DNA of 64,000 nt, taken from NCBI RefSeq assembly GCF_015762685.1, contig NZ_PEHF01000095.1, positions 124,001 through 188,000 of the forward strand, in the 5' to 3' direction. Shown here piece by piece: positions 48,050 through 59,074 of the stretch; the stretch's first letter is position 1; each line of letters opens with the position of its first letter. Made by a program: the position numbers and the translations under genes. The notes below the pieces were generated by a model. It was given only the letters and a program-made list of their open reading frames with translations. It searched no databases and was not told where the DNA came from. The DNA is from Candidatus Symbiopectobacterium sp. 'North America' (GTDB lineage: Bacteria > Pseudomonadota > Gammaproteobacteria > Enterobacterales > Enterobacteriaceae).

Positions 48050-48715
48050 TTAAGGTCTGGTTCGATACCCTTCCGGCGTGGACCCACTTTGCGCGATAAA
48101 CGCCGATGAAGAGCTGTAGCCGACTTCCAATGCGACAGACTGCACGCTCATGCCCTGACGCAACAATGCCAGCGCTTGCAGGTAGCGTAGTCGTTGTCGC
48201 CACTCGCTGAACGACATACCGAGTAATGCCTGACAGCGCCTCGACAGCGTGCGTTCCGTGCTGTAGACCTCGGTTGCCCATTGCGCCAGCGTCATTTGAT
48301 CGCACAGCACACGACACAAGCGCAGGTCGGGTTTATCGTGAGGGATTAGCACGTCGCGCGCGAATAGATCATCCTGAATCGCCTTAAACAGCGGGCCGAC
48401 CTCAAGCAGGCACGGCGTTTCGGGAAGTTCTGCATACCAGCGCGCATCGAAATTGATGGTGCGAATGGTGGCCTGACGTTGATTGTAGCAAGCGTGCTCA
48501 ATCCCCTGTGGCAACCAGATAGCAAAATGGGTCGGTGCCCAAAAACGCTCCTGTGCGAGACGCAGCACCACAACGCCAGAAACCACATACAACAATTGCC
48601 CCCACTCATGACGATGAGGCAGGTATTCCGTATCCGCGCTGACCGCTTCGGTACGCAAAAACACCCCGTTCGGCGGTATGCCTTCAGGGCGGTAGTAAGA
48701 TCGTTGTCGCGTCAT
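48050..48715 (-). CDS. AraC-family regulator with probable internal deletions
   Basis: This AraC/XylS-type regulator is divergent from a DMT-family exporter. The N-terminal cupin part (HRHEWGQLLYVVSGVVVLRL) and the C-terminal helix-turn-helix region (LAQWATEVYSTERTLSRRCQALLGMSF, LQALALLRQGMSVQSVALEVGYSSSSAFIA) are visible in 221 residues. Two joins look shortened: LCDQ runs straight into MTLAQWA, and AFIA into QSGSTPEGYR, where homologs usually have MFQ or similar in the last recognition helix. Both would be in-frame deletions, so function is doubtful. The frame itself is open. Confidence 0.7.
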   Translation of the reverse strand: MTRQRSYYRPEGIPPNGVFLRTEAVSADTEYLPHRHEWGQLLYVVSGVVVLRLAQERFWAPTHFAIWLPQGIEHACYNQRQATIRTINFDARWYAELPETPCLLEVGPLFKAIQDDLFARDVLIPHDKPDLRLCRVLCDQMTLAQWATEVYSTERTLSRRCQALLGMSFSEWRQRLRYLQALALLRQGMSVQSVALEVGYSSSSAFIAQSGSTPEGYRTRP

Positions 48716-48811
48716 GTTGTCTGTCTTGCCATTCAGGATGTCTTGTTTTCACTATATAGAACGAATCCGCCTGTCGTAAACTGACTCACCACGTTAATGA
48801 GAATTGTTATC

Positions 48812-49757
48812 ATGCATCTGTTATTCCCCCTTATCGCCGTCTTGTTTTGGTCATTTAACGTGATCGTTAACAAACTTTCCGTTGGTGTCATCGATCCAGC
48901 AGCGATGTCATTCTACCGCTGGCTATTGGCTCTGCTGGTACTGACGCCGTTTATGTTGCCTCAGTTACAACGCCATGCGGGCACCATCAGGCTACACTGG
49001 GGAAAATTGCTGTTTCTGGGGTTTCTCGGCATGGTGCTCTACCAAAGCATGGCCTACTATGCCGCACACAGCATCAGTGCGCTGATGATGGGCATTCTAG
49101 TTTCGTTGATCCCCTTGCTCACGTTATTGATCAGCATTCCGTTGCTCGGCGTGGTACCCACCTTGAGCTTACTGTGCGGCAGTCTGCTCTCCTTTTTCGG
49201 CATCAGTTGGCTTATCAGCGGTGGACATCCGGTTCTGATTCTGGCTCAGGGCATCGGGCGCGGCGAGGTGATGATGTTTATTGCTGCGTTAGCCTACGCC
49301 TTGTACAGCGTATTAACCAAACGCTGGTCCATTGCTCTGCCCACCTGGGTGTCGCTCTACGTGCAAATTGCCTTTGGCATCGTGCTGTTGCTGCCGAACT
49401 TATTGTTGGCAGAAAGTATTGCCCTGAACGCGCAAAACCTACCGCTGGTGCTGTTCGCCGGTATTTTCGCCTCGATCCTCGCTCCGTGGATGTGGATCGT
49501 CGGGGTGATGCGCATCGGGGCCAATAACGCCAGTATTTTCATTAATCTGACACCGGTATTTACCGCACTGAATCGCCGTGACGTTGCTGCATGAAACGCT
49601 GCACAGCTACCACATCGTGGGCGGGATACTGGTATTACTCGGGGTTGTCATGGCGCAGTATATGCGTACTCCGCGCGCTCAGCACAACGCAGTTCGCACA
49701 CCGGATAGCGATACGTCTCGCAACCAAATCCATGAAGTGGAAGTAAACCGCAAATAA
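48812..49757 (+). pseudogene. DMT-family (EamA) transporter, frameshifted
   Basis: This is a ten-segment drug/metabolite transporter with two EamA repeats (LFWSFNVIVNKLSVG at the start of the first, EVMMFIAALAYALYSVLTKRW at the start of the second). Near its end NLTPVFTAL should continue IAVTLLHETLHSYHIVGG, but one extra A at 49571-49572 (ctgaatcgcc for ctgatcgcc) shifts the frame and stops it soon after. The last membrane segment resumes in the other frame and ends at 49757. The divergent AraC gene is its likely former regulator. The substrate is unknown. Confidence 0.82.
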
Positions 49758-49876
49758 GAAGGCATTTTCCCCTATGATCTGACTATTCTCGCACCAGACA
49801 CCTTGCTATGATTTCCGTTGCCTATTCAGGGCTCCCGGGGAATGCAGGGTGCCTTTCACGCAATGAGGAGTCCATC

Positions 49877-51106
49877 ATGCAGCCTGTCAGCAGTCCGGGA
49901 ACCCCGACGCCGGGAGATCGCCCCCCCGCATCGCCGACGTCGGCCATTGCCTCTTCCTCATCCAATACGGCGGCGGCGAACTCCCCGCTCAGCTTTACCC
50001 AGCGCGCCACGCTGGATACGCTGGTGGTCAAGCTACAGGCGCTGACGTCGCTGAGTAACAATGCCATCTGGACCACACTACGTCAGGACATTGGTCTGGC
50101 GCCAAACCAGACCTTGCTTGGACAGCATTTTACCACCGCCGAACAGTCATTGCAGAATCAACTGGTACAGGCTCAAACACAGCAAAGCAGCGCCCGCCAT
50201 CCGTTATTGCAACGCTTGACCGATCTGCTGCCGCAGGGAAACAACAGCCAGCGCGTCACTCAGTTTTTACGTCAGGAATTTGGTCATACCGGACTCAAAG
50301 CGCTGACGCAGCCACAGTTACAACGGGTGCTGACCATGTTGCAAACACCGCCCGATGCGGCATCGCTAAATGCCGCGTCAGGCAGATCACCCGCGCTTGC
50401 CACAACGCTGGTGCAAAATGCGCTCACCAATGTTGCGACCAATGCCGCGACCACGGCCCTGCTGCAACGTCCGTTATCCAGCGTCGAACAGAACAGCCTA
50501 AATCAGATGGTGGTGCGATTGTCCGCGCTGCTGGGCGAGCCAACGGAAAAAATCTGGACGTCATTGACGGCAATGCAACACCATCCGCCGGGCACGCCGA
50601 TCCCCGCTCGTCATTTGCCGCTCCTGATGCAATATTTGCAAACGCAAACTGACCTGCATCATCTGCTGACCACCGGCAATAGGCGCAGCGATGCACCCGC
50701 AACTCTAGCAACAACCAAGACCGCAACCACTGCGGCGGGCAATGCGGCACAACCCCCAATGACTGCGACTCAGTCCACCTTGTACACGCTGTTTCAACAC
50801 GCGTTGGAAGCCAATGAGCGACAGTTGTTGCTGGACTACAGTCAAAACCGTTTCAATGCCGGGGTACAAACACCGCTCACCCAACCGCAGCTCAACGAAC
50901 TGGTGACCTTTTTGTTCGCTCACCGCATGCAGCGCGCTTCCGACGGGGAACTGAAGATACAGAGCCTGTTCCCGCATCCGCAGCCGATTGCCAACCCGCT
51001 GGTTGCCGCCTTACCGCCTGCCCTCCAGGCCGTGTTCAACAAACCGCTGTTTTGGCCCATTGTCAGCGTTTGCGTGGTGATATTTTTGCTGTGGGTACTG
51101 TTTTAA
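49877..51106 (+). CDS. flk: Flagellar regulator Flk
   Basis: Flk (RflH) is a membrane-anchored protein that, in Salmonella, prevents premature secretion of hook-switch and anti-sigma proteins during flagellar assembly. The 409-residue protein has a low-complexity Pro/Ser/Thr/Ala N-terminus, soluble repeats with LKALTQPQLQRVL and LTQPQLNELVTFL, and one C-terminal membrane segment (KPLFWPIVSVCVVIFLLWVL). It is located between pdxB and fabB as in Escherichia. The ATG at 49877 follows GAGGAG. It is intact; whether flagella exist cannot be told from the window. Confidence 0.85.
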   Translation: MQPVSSPGTPTPGDRPPASPTSAIASSSSNTAAANSPLSFTQRATLDTLVVKLQALTSLSNNAIWTTLRQDIGLAPNQTLLGQHFTTAEQSLQNQLVQAQTQQSSARHPLLQRLTDLLPQGNNSQRVTQFLRQEFGHTGLKALTQPQLQRVLTMLQTPPDAASLNAASGRSPALATTLVQNALTNVATNAATTALLQRPLSSVEQNSLNQMVVRLSALLGEPTEKIWTSLTAMQHHPPGTPIPARHLPLLMQYLQTQTDLHHLLTTGNRRSDAPATLATTKTATTAAGNAAQPPMTATQSTLYTLFQHALEANERQLLLDYSQNRFNAGVQTPLTQPQLNELVTFLFAHRMQRASDGELKIQSLFPHPQPIANPLVAALPPALQAVFNKPLFWPIVSVCVVIFLLWVLF

Positions 51107-51111
51107 CAAAC

Positions 51112-51139
51112 AAAAAAACCGGGGCACAAGGCCCCGGTT
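51112..51139 (-). terminator. Bidirectional terminator between flk and fabB
   Basis: A perfect 9-bp stem, AACCGGGGC with GCCCCGGTT, has a 5-nt loop. On the minus strand it is followed by a run of seven T, making it a classic terminator for fabB; it can also end flk. Confidence 0.88.
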
Positions 51140-51169
51140 CAGCAAAACAGACGATTTAGGGTATATAGA

Positions 51170-52384
51170 TTACGCTAACTTGCGCATCACCAACGTAGCA
51201 TTGGTGCCGCCGAAGCCAAAACCGTTGGACATTACCGTGGTCAGCTTACGCTCAGTCGGTTGTGTCACGATGTTCATGTCCTGCGCCAACTCATCCAGCG
51301 TATCAACGTTAATGCTCGGCGCGATAAAACCGTGCTCCAGCATCAGCAGAGAGTAGATCGCTTCCTGTACGCCCGCTGCGCCGAGGGAGTGCCCGGTCAT
51401 TGCCTTGGTTGCCGAGATGGGCGGCACCGCGTCGCCAAACACCTGACGAATCGCCCACAGTTCTTTCACGTCACCCACCGGCGTAGAAGTACCATGGGTG
51501 TTGATATAATCGATAGGGGTATCCACATCCTGCATCGCAAGCTTCATGCAACGCACTGCGCCTTCACCGGACGGCGCAACCATGTCGGCACCGTCAGAGG
51601 TTGCACCGTATCCCAGCACTTCGGCGTAAATATGTGCACCACGCGCCAGCGCATGTTCCAGTTCTTCCACAACCACCATACCGCCGCCACCGGCGATAAC
51701 AAAGCCGTCACGATCGGCATCATAGGTGCGAGACGCTTTTTCCGGCGTTTCGTTATATTTGGTAGACAGCGCACCCATGGCATCAAATTCACAGGCCAGC
51801 TCCCAGCATAGCTCTTCACCGCCACCAGCAAATACGATGTCTTGTTTACCCAGTTGGATCTGTTCTACCGCATTACCAATACAGTGCGCAGAGGTGGCGC
51901 AGGCAGAGCTGATGGAGTAGTTCACGCCCTGAATTTTAAAGGGCGTTGCAAGACAGGCTGACACAGCAGAACCCATCGCTTTGGTCACCACATACGGGCC
52001 AACCGCTTTCAGGCCACGTGAGCTGCGCATGGCATCCGCGCCAAACACTTGAGAACGCGCGGAACCGCCGGAACCGGAAATCAAACCGACGCGCGGGTTG
52101 TTTTGGTAAACCTCAGGTGCCAGCTTGGCATCGTCAATGGCTTGTTCCATCGACAAAAAAGCATAGACAGAGGCATCGCTCATGAAACGCACGACCTTAC
52201 GTTCAATGAGGCCGGCAGTATCCAGCTTCACATTGCCCCAGACGTGACTACGCATACCGGAATCTTTCAGCTCTTGTGAGAACGTAATACCCGAGCGACC
52301 TTCCCGCAACGATGCCAGGACTTCCTGCTGGTTATTACCAATGCTTGAGACGATCCCCAGGCCAGTAATCACTGCACGTTTCAT
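51170..52384 (-). CDS. fabB: 3-oxoacyl-[acyl-carrier-protein] synthase I
   Basis: FabB (KAS I) elongates acyl-ACP with malonyl-ACP and is essential for unsaturated fatty acid synthesis. The 404 residues hold the catalytic Cys in SSACATSAH (C162 here, C163 in Escherichia), the first His in [10 protein letters not shown] and the second in [12 protein letters not shown]. One residue is missing in the GSGG-SARS loop relative to Escherichia. It is intact. A FabR-like palindrome lies upstream. Confidence 0.96.
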   Translation of the reverse strand: MKRAVITGLGIVSSIGNNQQEVLASLREGRSGITFSQELKDSGMRSHVWGNVKLDTAGLIERKVVRFMSDASVYAFLSMEQAIDDAKLAPEVYQNNPRVGLISGSGGSARSQVFGADAMRSSRGLKAVGPYVVTKAMGSAVSACLATPFKIQGVNYSISSACATSAHCIGNAVEQIQLGKQDIVFAGGGEELCWELACEFDAMGALSTKYNETPEKASRTYDADRDGFVIAGGGGMVVVEELEHALARGAHIYAEVLGYGATSDGADMVAPSGEGAVRCMKLAMQDVDTPIDYINTHGTSTPVGDVKELWAIRQVFGDAVPPISATKAMTGHSLGAAGVQEAIYSLLMLEHGFIAPSINVDTLDELAQDMNIVTQPTERKLTTVMSNGFGFGGTNATLVMRKLA

Positions 52385-52434
52385 TCAATACCTCTTTCCG
52401 CATAAATGTATTTTGGGATTTCGTCACGCACTTT

Positions 52435-52452
52435 AGCGTACAGATGTAAGCT
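52435..52452 (-). promoter_or_regulatory. Putative FabR operator upstream of fabB
   Basis: AGCGTACAGATGTAAGCT is an imperfect palindrome resembling the AGCGTACA-TGTACGCT-type FabR site known upstream of fabB in Escherichia, and lies 51-68 bp upstream of the start. FabR represses fabB when unsaturated acyl thioesters are plentiful. Confidence 0.5.
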
Positions 52453-52546
52453 GAACAAGTCCGATCACCCAACCTTTTACAAAATTTGCGCGCTGGACAC
52501 TGGCTGAGTAAAATCGCGCTATCGCTTTAAAAATGAGTCAATTATC

Positions 52547-54560
52547 GTGAAAGACCATGCTATTCAGCACGGTACGCTCTCCTGGAACGAACAGGGTACA
52601 CCTGTTTCGCAACAGTTTGATGACGTTTACTTCTCAAATAAGGATTGGTTGGAAGAGACCCGCTACGTTTTCTTGCAAGGCAATCACTTTCCGGCGCGCT
52701 TTGTTGAGCATTCACGCCCACAGTGCATCATTGCGGAAACCGGCTTTGGCACTGGCCTGAACTTTTTGACGCTATGGGAAGCATTCGCCCATTTTCGCGC
52801 GCAGCATCCGCAGGTCACGCTGCGGCGCTTGCACTTTATCAGCTTTGAAAAATTCCCGTTGCGCGTGGCCGATCTGGAACAGGCGCACGCCCACTGGCCG
52901 ACACTCGCCCCTTACGCCGAAGCGCTGCGGCAGGCATGGCCGTCGGCGCTGCCGGGCTGTCATCGCCTGATTCTGGCTGACGGTGCCATCACTCTCGACC
53001 TGTGGTTTGGCGATATCAATGACTTGCTGCCAACGCTGGACGATTCCCTGACGCATCAGGTTGACGCCTGGTTTCTCGATGGTTTTGCCCCGTCCAAAAA
53101 CCCGGACATGTGGACAGAGAACCTGTTTCACACCATGGCACGTGTGTGCCGGGCGCAGGGTACCTTTGCGACATTCACTGCCGCAGGGTTTGTGCGTCGG
53201 GGGCTACAGCAAGCCTGCTTTGATGTGGAAAAGATCAAGGGCTACGGACAAAAACGCGAAATGCTGCGCGGCGTATTATCGAACGCCATCCTGGCCCCGG
53301 CGGTAACCCCCTGGTATTCACGCCCGGCCGCGAGCGCGATAGAGGATATCGCTATTATTGGCGGTGGCATTGCCAGCGTACTGACAGCACTGGCGCTGCT
53401 GCGACGCGGCGCGCACGTGACACTCTATTGTGAAGATGAGGCACCGGAGTTAGGCGCATCCGGTAACCGTCAGGGAGCGCTTTACCCGTTACTCAATGAC
53501 AAACACGATGCGCTTTCCCGCTTTTCCGCCACCGCTTTTGGTTTTGCCCGCCGTCAGTACGATTCACTGCTGCAAGCCGGTATCGCCTATGAACATGACT
53601 GGTGTGAACCAGATTGCCTACGATGAAAAAAGCGCGCGCAAAATCACGCAAATATTGCACGGTAACTGGCCGACAGAGCTGGTTACGCCGCTCAGCGCTG
53701 ATGAGATGGATGCAACGGCCGGAGTAGCGATAGGTTTCTCAGGTGTGAGCTATACTGAAGGTGGCTGACTGTGCCCGGTAGAGCTAACAACCCATGCGCT
53801 GAAACACGCACAATCGCTCGGGTTGGTCGTGCATTTTGCTACTCGCGTCTCTGCGCTGGAAAAAAATGCATCCGGCTGGCAAATGAGGTTGGCAAACGGG
53901 CAACAAAAAGCCCATCCTGTGGTGATCCTGGCGAATGGACACCAGCTCAGCGACTGGTCGCAAACTCAGCATCTCCCCAGCTATGCGGTGCGCGGTCAGG
54001 TAAGTCATATCCCGACCACGCCGGTGCTACAAGGCTTGCAACGCGTCTTATGTTACGATGGCTATCTGACTCCCGTCAGCCCTCGTCACCAGCAGCACTG
54101 TATCGGTGCCAGCTACCAGCGAGGCGTGGTTACCACCACGTTTAGCGCAGACGAGCAGCAGGAAAACCACCAGCGCCTCGCGGCCTGCTTGCCCGATGCA
54201 ACCTGGGTGAATGACATTGACGTCAGCGGCAACGCAGCACGTCAGGGTGTGCGCTGTGCTACGCGCGATCACCTGCCGCTGCTCGGTGCCGCACCGAATC
54301 ACGCACTGACGCTACATCACTACGCGTCACTTGACGTACAGCAGCACACGCCGCAACGTGTGGCCGCGGCACCGGTTCATGAGGATCTGTTCATTATCGG
54401 AGCGCTGGGTTCGCGCGGATTGTGCTCTGCCCCGTTGGCTGCCGAAATCCTGGCCGGGGAACTGTACGGCGAACCGTTACCGCTCGATGCGCCAACGCTT
54501 GCCGCGTTTAACCCGAATCGTTTTTGGGTGAGAAAGTTGCTGAAAGGTCGCGCGGTGTAA
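52547..54560 (+). pseudogene. mnmC: tRNA modification enzyme MnmC, oxidase half broken
   Basis: MnmC finishes the mnm5s2U34 modification of tRNA. Its FAD-dependent C-terminal domain converts cmnm5U to nm5U, and its N-terminal SAM-dependent domain methylates nm5U. The methyltransferase (residues 1-245, with [15 protein letters not shown] and [17 protein letters not shown]) is intact in an open frame of 359 residues that also contains the FAD motif [16 protein letters not shown]. At about 53605 a 5-nt deletion (loss of one GGTGT repeat) shifts the frame. A second lesion, TGG to TGA, follows TEGG (53766-53768). The rest to 54560 is undamaged. The start is GTG. Confidence 0.92.
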
Positions 54561-54570
54561 TCAGTTGCTA

Positions 54571-55299
54571 TCAAGGTAGGAGTGTCGCGGTATAGCGCCA
54601 GTGGGTGCCGGTATCGTTGATGAGCTGATAGCTGAGCGTCTGTCCGACGACCGAACGATTTACCGGCAGGTTTACACTGGACGCCGGAGCCACCATCATG
54701 CTGCCCAGACGCTGTTCAGCATAGCTGATGTCGGTCAGCGTCATATGCCAGGGGGTGGGATTGGCGACCTGCAACTGTTGCCCGTCCCCCGTTTGCAGCA
54801 AACGAAAACGCAGTTGTTCGCCATCAGACTCGTTGGGGTCGCCCAACCCGGCTGGCCGAATAAACACCTTCAGGCGCAAGCGCAACGGCAACACCACGCT
54901 TTGCGTGCGGCGCGTCATCTCCGCTGTGTTCGGTGGAATTTGATAGACGTTAAGCCACAACAGCGATTCCTTGTCATTGGCAAACCCCTGACGTGAGGTG
55001 AGCAGCAAACGCAAAGAACGCTCCTCACCTGGCTTCATACTGAATACCGGCGGTACGGCGATCAGCTGCGTTGTAGCACGCTCGGGTGGGATCAGCGGAT
55101 CGCCCGCATCACTCCAGACCTGTACCAGCGTGGGCTGTTTTTCTGAATTGGACAGCATGAGCGATGTGGACATCTCGCTGTTATGCAGAATCACGCGAGC
55201 GAATGCAGGCATCGCGCCCATCAAGCAAAGCACACACAGCATCCCGCTGATGGCTTTCTGCACGCTACTGGAAACTGACCATGATCTGCAATTGTGCAT
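54571..55299 (-). CDS. Fimbrial chaperone (second)
   Basis: This is a PapD-like periplasmic chaperone, which completes the folding of pilin subunits by donor-strand complementation. A signal-like segment (about 14-34) precedes the two-domain immunoglobulin-like body with SLRLLLTSRQGFANDKESLLWLNVYQIPP and the conserved LRLRLKVFIRPAGLGD strand. The 242-residue frame is open. It is the last gene of the fimbrial operon and follows the adhesin gene, overlapping its decayed end. The start at 55299 (MHNCRSWSVSSS) is tentative. It may now be useless because the usher is broken. Confidence 0.8.
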   Translation of the reverse strand: MHNCRSWSVSSSVQKAISGMLCVLCLMGAMPAFARVILHNSEMSTSLMLSNSEKQPTLVQVWSDAGDPLIPPERATTQLIAVPPVFSMKPGEERSLRLLLTSRQGFANDKESLLWLNVYQIPPNTAEMTRRTQSVVLPLRLRLKVFIRPAGLGDPNESDGEQLRFRLLQTGDGQQLQVANPTPWHMTLTDISYAEQRLGSMMVAPASSVNLPVNRSVVGQTLSYQLINDTGTHWRYTATLLP

Positions 55300-56592
55300 T
55301 GACTGTCCCCGGCGTAATCGGTTGTTGATTAATCGCTTCCAGCGATGCGGTAAAATCTCCGGCATAAATCTCTGTGCTACCCGCAGAGACCTTGGTGGTT
55401 AATTCTTTAAAGGCAACCACCCGCGCGGATTGCCGGTGCCGTATGAGGTTAAATCCGGCAGCAGGTTGATAGCTTGCCCCCGGCTGTTGAAAATACGGAT
55501 ACCGACGCCAAACGCCTCGCCCGCTCCGCTACCGTACTGATTATCCAGCAACCAGGTTAAGCCGCCGCCGCTGGTGACCAACCCCAACGACTGCGCCGCC
55601 GCCACTGCGGCGGGCTTGTTCACCAAAAAGCCCATTGAGACATTCGCCGCCGTGAGGGTTGACACATTGGTGCTGGATAGTGCCCCGGATTCACACTGTA
55701 TGGTGACGGAGAACCCCGCACGGCTGGTGCCGCCCTGACGCAACTGATTGGCGGTGATCAACGGCAGCATCACGACATTCGGAAAATCATCCACGCGACA
55801 AGACGCGCCGCGTACAAAGGTCACGCCCGTTGCGTACAGGCTCCAGGTACCAGGCCAGTCATAGGGCCATCCTCCATATTTGGTTGCCGAATCAGCGCCC
55901 TCAGTCACATTCGCGCTGAGCCCCGGGCCTTTGAACGCGGTATAGCCGTGAGGCTGGCTGTAGAGGTAGGTGTAGCGATTATAGGCGTTGCCATACCACG
56001 TGGTGCTGTCGATACGGAACACTTCCATCAAAATATCGCTGAAGGCGCTGGCCGGAATATAGATATAGGTGCCATCGGAGAACCAGTCGGACGGCGTCAG
56101 TTGCCGCCCCTGCCAATAGCGGGAAAAGTAGGCCCCGCTCTTTAAATGGGTGAGTCTGACCGCAACATTGCGCACATAGCTGTAGTAAGCGCCGTCAATC
56201 TCACTGGCCGCATACATCCCGGCATAGCCACTATCGCCATTGGTGGCGTACATCTCTAACAGTCTGCTGGCATCCGCGACCGCACAGCGAAACAAGATCT
56301 GATTAGCGGTAAACGCCGTCTGCGCGCCCTGACTCAGAAAGCTGATTGAGCTGCTCGCCAGCAAAGTACCTGAGGGCTGAAAGGTGCCGCTGCTCAGGCT
56401 TATAACGCCGGGCATACCAATGTTTCTGCCGTTACAGGTATCGCACGCGCCATTCCAGGCGGTCGCGGTATAGCCCGCATTGCGCGCTGCCTGCGATAAG
56501 GAGGTGGCACTGGTGACGCGAATACAGGCGCTGTAGGCCGTCTGGCACCCGAGTAACAGCACTGCCAGACAGAATATGATACGCGATGTCAT
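55265..56592 (-). pseudogene. Fimbrial tip adhesin, frameshifted near the 3' end
   Basis: This is a two-domain fimbrial adhesin. After the signal peptide (about 1-20), a receptor-binding region rich in Tyr and Ser (GAYYSYVRNVAVRLTHLKSGAY and so on) is followed by a pilin-like domain with a conserved cysteine pair. The frame ends early as NPRGWLPLKN. With one G removed in CGCGGGTGG it would continue VVAFKELTTKVSAGSTEIY and end LQIMVSFQ, the expected pilin-domain terminal strand. Without this strand the adhesin cannot be held by the chaperone. The start overlaps the usher stop as ATGA. Confidence 0.8.
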
Positions 56593-59074
56593 GGCGGCCT
56601 CCGAGGCTGACAGGGCAAATCAAGATGGGTGGAAGCGTCGCTGCCGCGTGACGGTAAACGGTAGCTGACCACACATTGCTCCCCAACCTGCTGGCCCCAT
56701 ACCACCTGTAAGGTGTCGCGGTCTTCGGCAAGGCGGGCATAGATTTGCCCCCCTGCCCGACCATGCCAACAGTGTTGCCCGCCGCCGTTACCACATCAGC
56801 TCCCATTGGGGGAAAACTACCGTCCTCAAGCTGCGTGGCGATCAGCACCGCCCTACCTTGCAAGGTGGAAAAACTGACCTGCGCCAAAGCCCCCGCGTAA
56901 GGAACCACGTGCTGGCTGCCACCTTGCAGTTCAGTTTCATCGTTCATGGTGCTGGCATCCAGCGTAATGGTGTTATAACGGTATGGGGCCAGCGACGGCA
57001 GGATGGCATAGCCAAAGCGATCGACCGTTGCCCCCTGACCATTGCGCACCATCGCCCCTTCGGCACCCGGCGCACGGATCAACGCGAAGGTATCGCTGGC
57101 ATAAGGCCCAAGCGTTACTCCGCACTGATGCAACACCAGCGTACTGGCGGCCCCGACACCAAATTGGCGATAGTTGTCGCCTTGCGCCACCGAAGCGCGC
57201 AACGCACCAACGGAAGTCGTTTGCTGCACGCTGCCACCAAATGTCATGGCATTACCGCCCTGCTGATAATTCTCTACCCCGGTGTAGGCGGACCAGTTGA
57301 ACTGCCTGCCGTCGCCTGAAGACCCCGCCACACTCAGCGTGCCTGAACGTGACGCGCCAGTGCGATTCATGTCCAACGAGACCGTAGAGCGGGTGCTCCC
57401 GACATCAAAGGGCACAGAGAAACCCAGCGCGACAAGGGTTTCGGTATAGCGCTGCTGACTGGTATTGTCATAGTCTCCATCACTGACGCTGACGAAATTA
57501 CGTCCGCTTTCCCACACGGTGCGCTGGTGCGCCACGCTCAGGTTATAGCTGATGTTTCGCCAGGAATTATTGTAGCCGAGTTGCAGTTGAGTAATGCGTG
57601 ACGATTCACCGTAGTAGCTGCTGGTGCTGGCCGACATGTTCAGCTTGCCCCACGAGCCCATCGCCTGGCTTACCGTGGCGGAGAAACGGTTTTTTTGGTT
57701 CAGACTGTCTGACCAGTAGTTCGCATCATTGCGATACTGGCGGCGCTGGCCGAGCACATCTTGCAGATCGCGAAAACAGGTGGTGGAATAGTGCCAGGCA
57801 GCCAGTACCACGCTGGTGCCGCTGGTAAAAGTGCGACCGTAACTAAGCTCACTGCGCCATCCCGATTCCGTATGGCCATTCACATCCGCGTGCGACCAGA
57901 TCGCATTCGTCCCTATTGCTCCGATAGGGGTGGCGATCACCGTGCCAAACAATCCCGCGACATAGTCATCCGCAACGCGTACACCGCCGTTGAGCGTTAA
58001 CACATTATTGAGACCGTGCTGGACAACGCCTTCGGCAAATTGGTTATCAATTGCTATTAATGCTATTCAAATGGCGCACGCGCCCCATCGCCACTTCGTA
58101 TTGCCAGTTACCGGGACGCACTGAATCGGGGACGGAGGCATAGGGTACGGTAAAGGTTGATATCCGCCCATTGGCCTCGACTACCTCTACCTGCAAGTCC
58201 CCGCTACGCCGCGCACTTCGGGCGCAAACCCTCTGCACCCCTGCGGCCACATACGCTGATCGCTGGCAAGCTTGACGCCATTGAATGACAAACTGCCGAA
58301 CAAGCTATTACTGGTGTAGCTGTCGCCCAATGTCAGCATGCTTTCGATGGCGGGGATGGGCCTGTCCACCCTGATGCGCACCGCGTTGTATTTATATTGG
58401 CTGCCACTAACGTTACTGTCGTAATAGCGCAGGTTTCCCTGATGGCGAACCTGCCACAAACCAATATTGGAACCGGCATTCAACGCACTCCACAAATAGC
58501 CGTAGCGATAATTGTTGTCACGATTTTCCGTGCGGTAGTAGTTGGTGTTATGGCGTAACGACAGCGCAGGGATACCACTGTCCCACTCCGAAACCGGAAT
58601 ATAGCCGCGTGGAGTGCGCAACAAGGCCTGCTGGGCCACCACCAGATTGAGGCGCAAGGCGGTGAGATCCACCTCTTCAGCCACGCTTTGGCCGGTATCG
58701 CTCAATAACACACATTCTGCCGGTTGCTGCGGTGCGTCGCGGGTCACGCGTATCGCTGTTTTTTCCAGCAAGGCCGGAGAGAGGCAGGCCTTCACGCCCT
58801 CGTCAGCAGTGGCGATAAACAGCACCGTCTCACTGGAGGCAATCATCTGATCGTTAACAAATACGTCCAGCACGTGCTCACCGGCTTCAATCAGTGCATC
58901 GCGCTGATTGAAGCGCGCCAGATCCTGTCCATAGGCCGCCCCCTGTAACAACGCTGGATCGAAGTAATAGTCTTCAGCGTGTACCGACGATGTCAACCCG
59001 GCTACTGCCGCCGCCAGCCACAAAGGAGCAGGCGTTAATGGATACGCAAGCCGCTCATAACGGGAAGTCGGCAC
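56589..59074 (-). pseudogene. Fimbrial usher, multiply disrupted
   Basis: The usher is the outer-membrane pore through which fimbriae assemble. The N-terminal plug-binding domain (EDYYFDPALLQGAAYGQDLARFNQ to GSLSFNGVKLASDQRMWPQ) is intact, but near 58205 EVRGVA is joined directly to GDLQVEVVEANG, a loss of some 200 bp with a frame change. Near 58060 a short duplicated AT-rich segment (aatagcatt-type repeat) shifts the frame again before FAEGVVQHGLNNV. Near 56750 a G7 tract is shortened to G6, out-framing QIYARLAEDRDTLQVVWGQQ. The ancestral stop is at 56589. The gene cannot make a functional usher. Confidence 0.92.
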
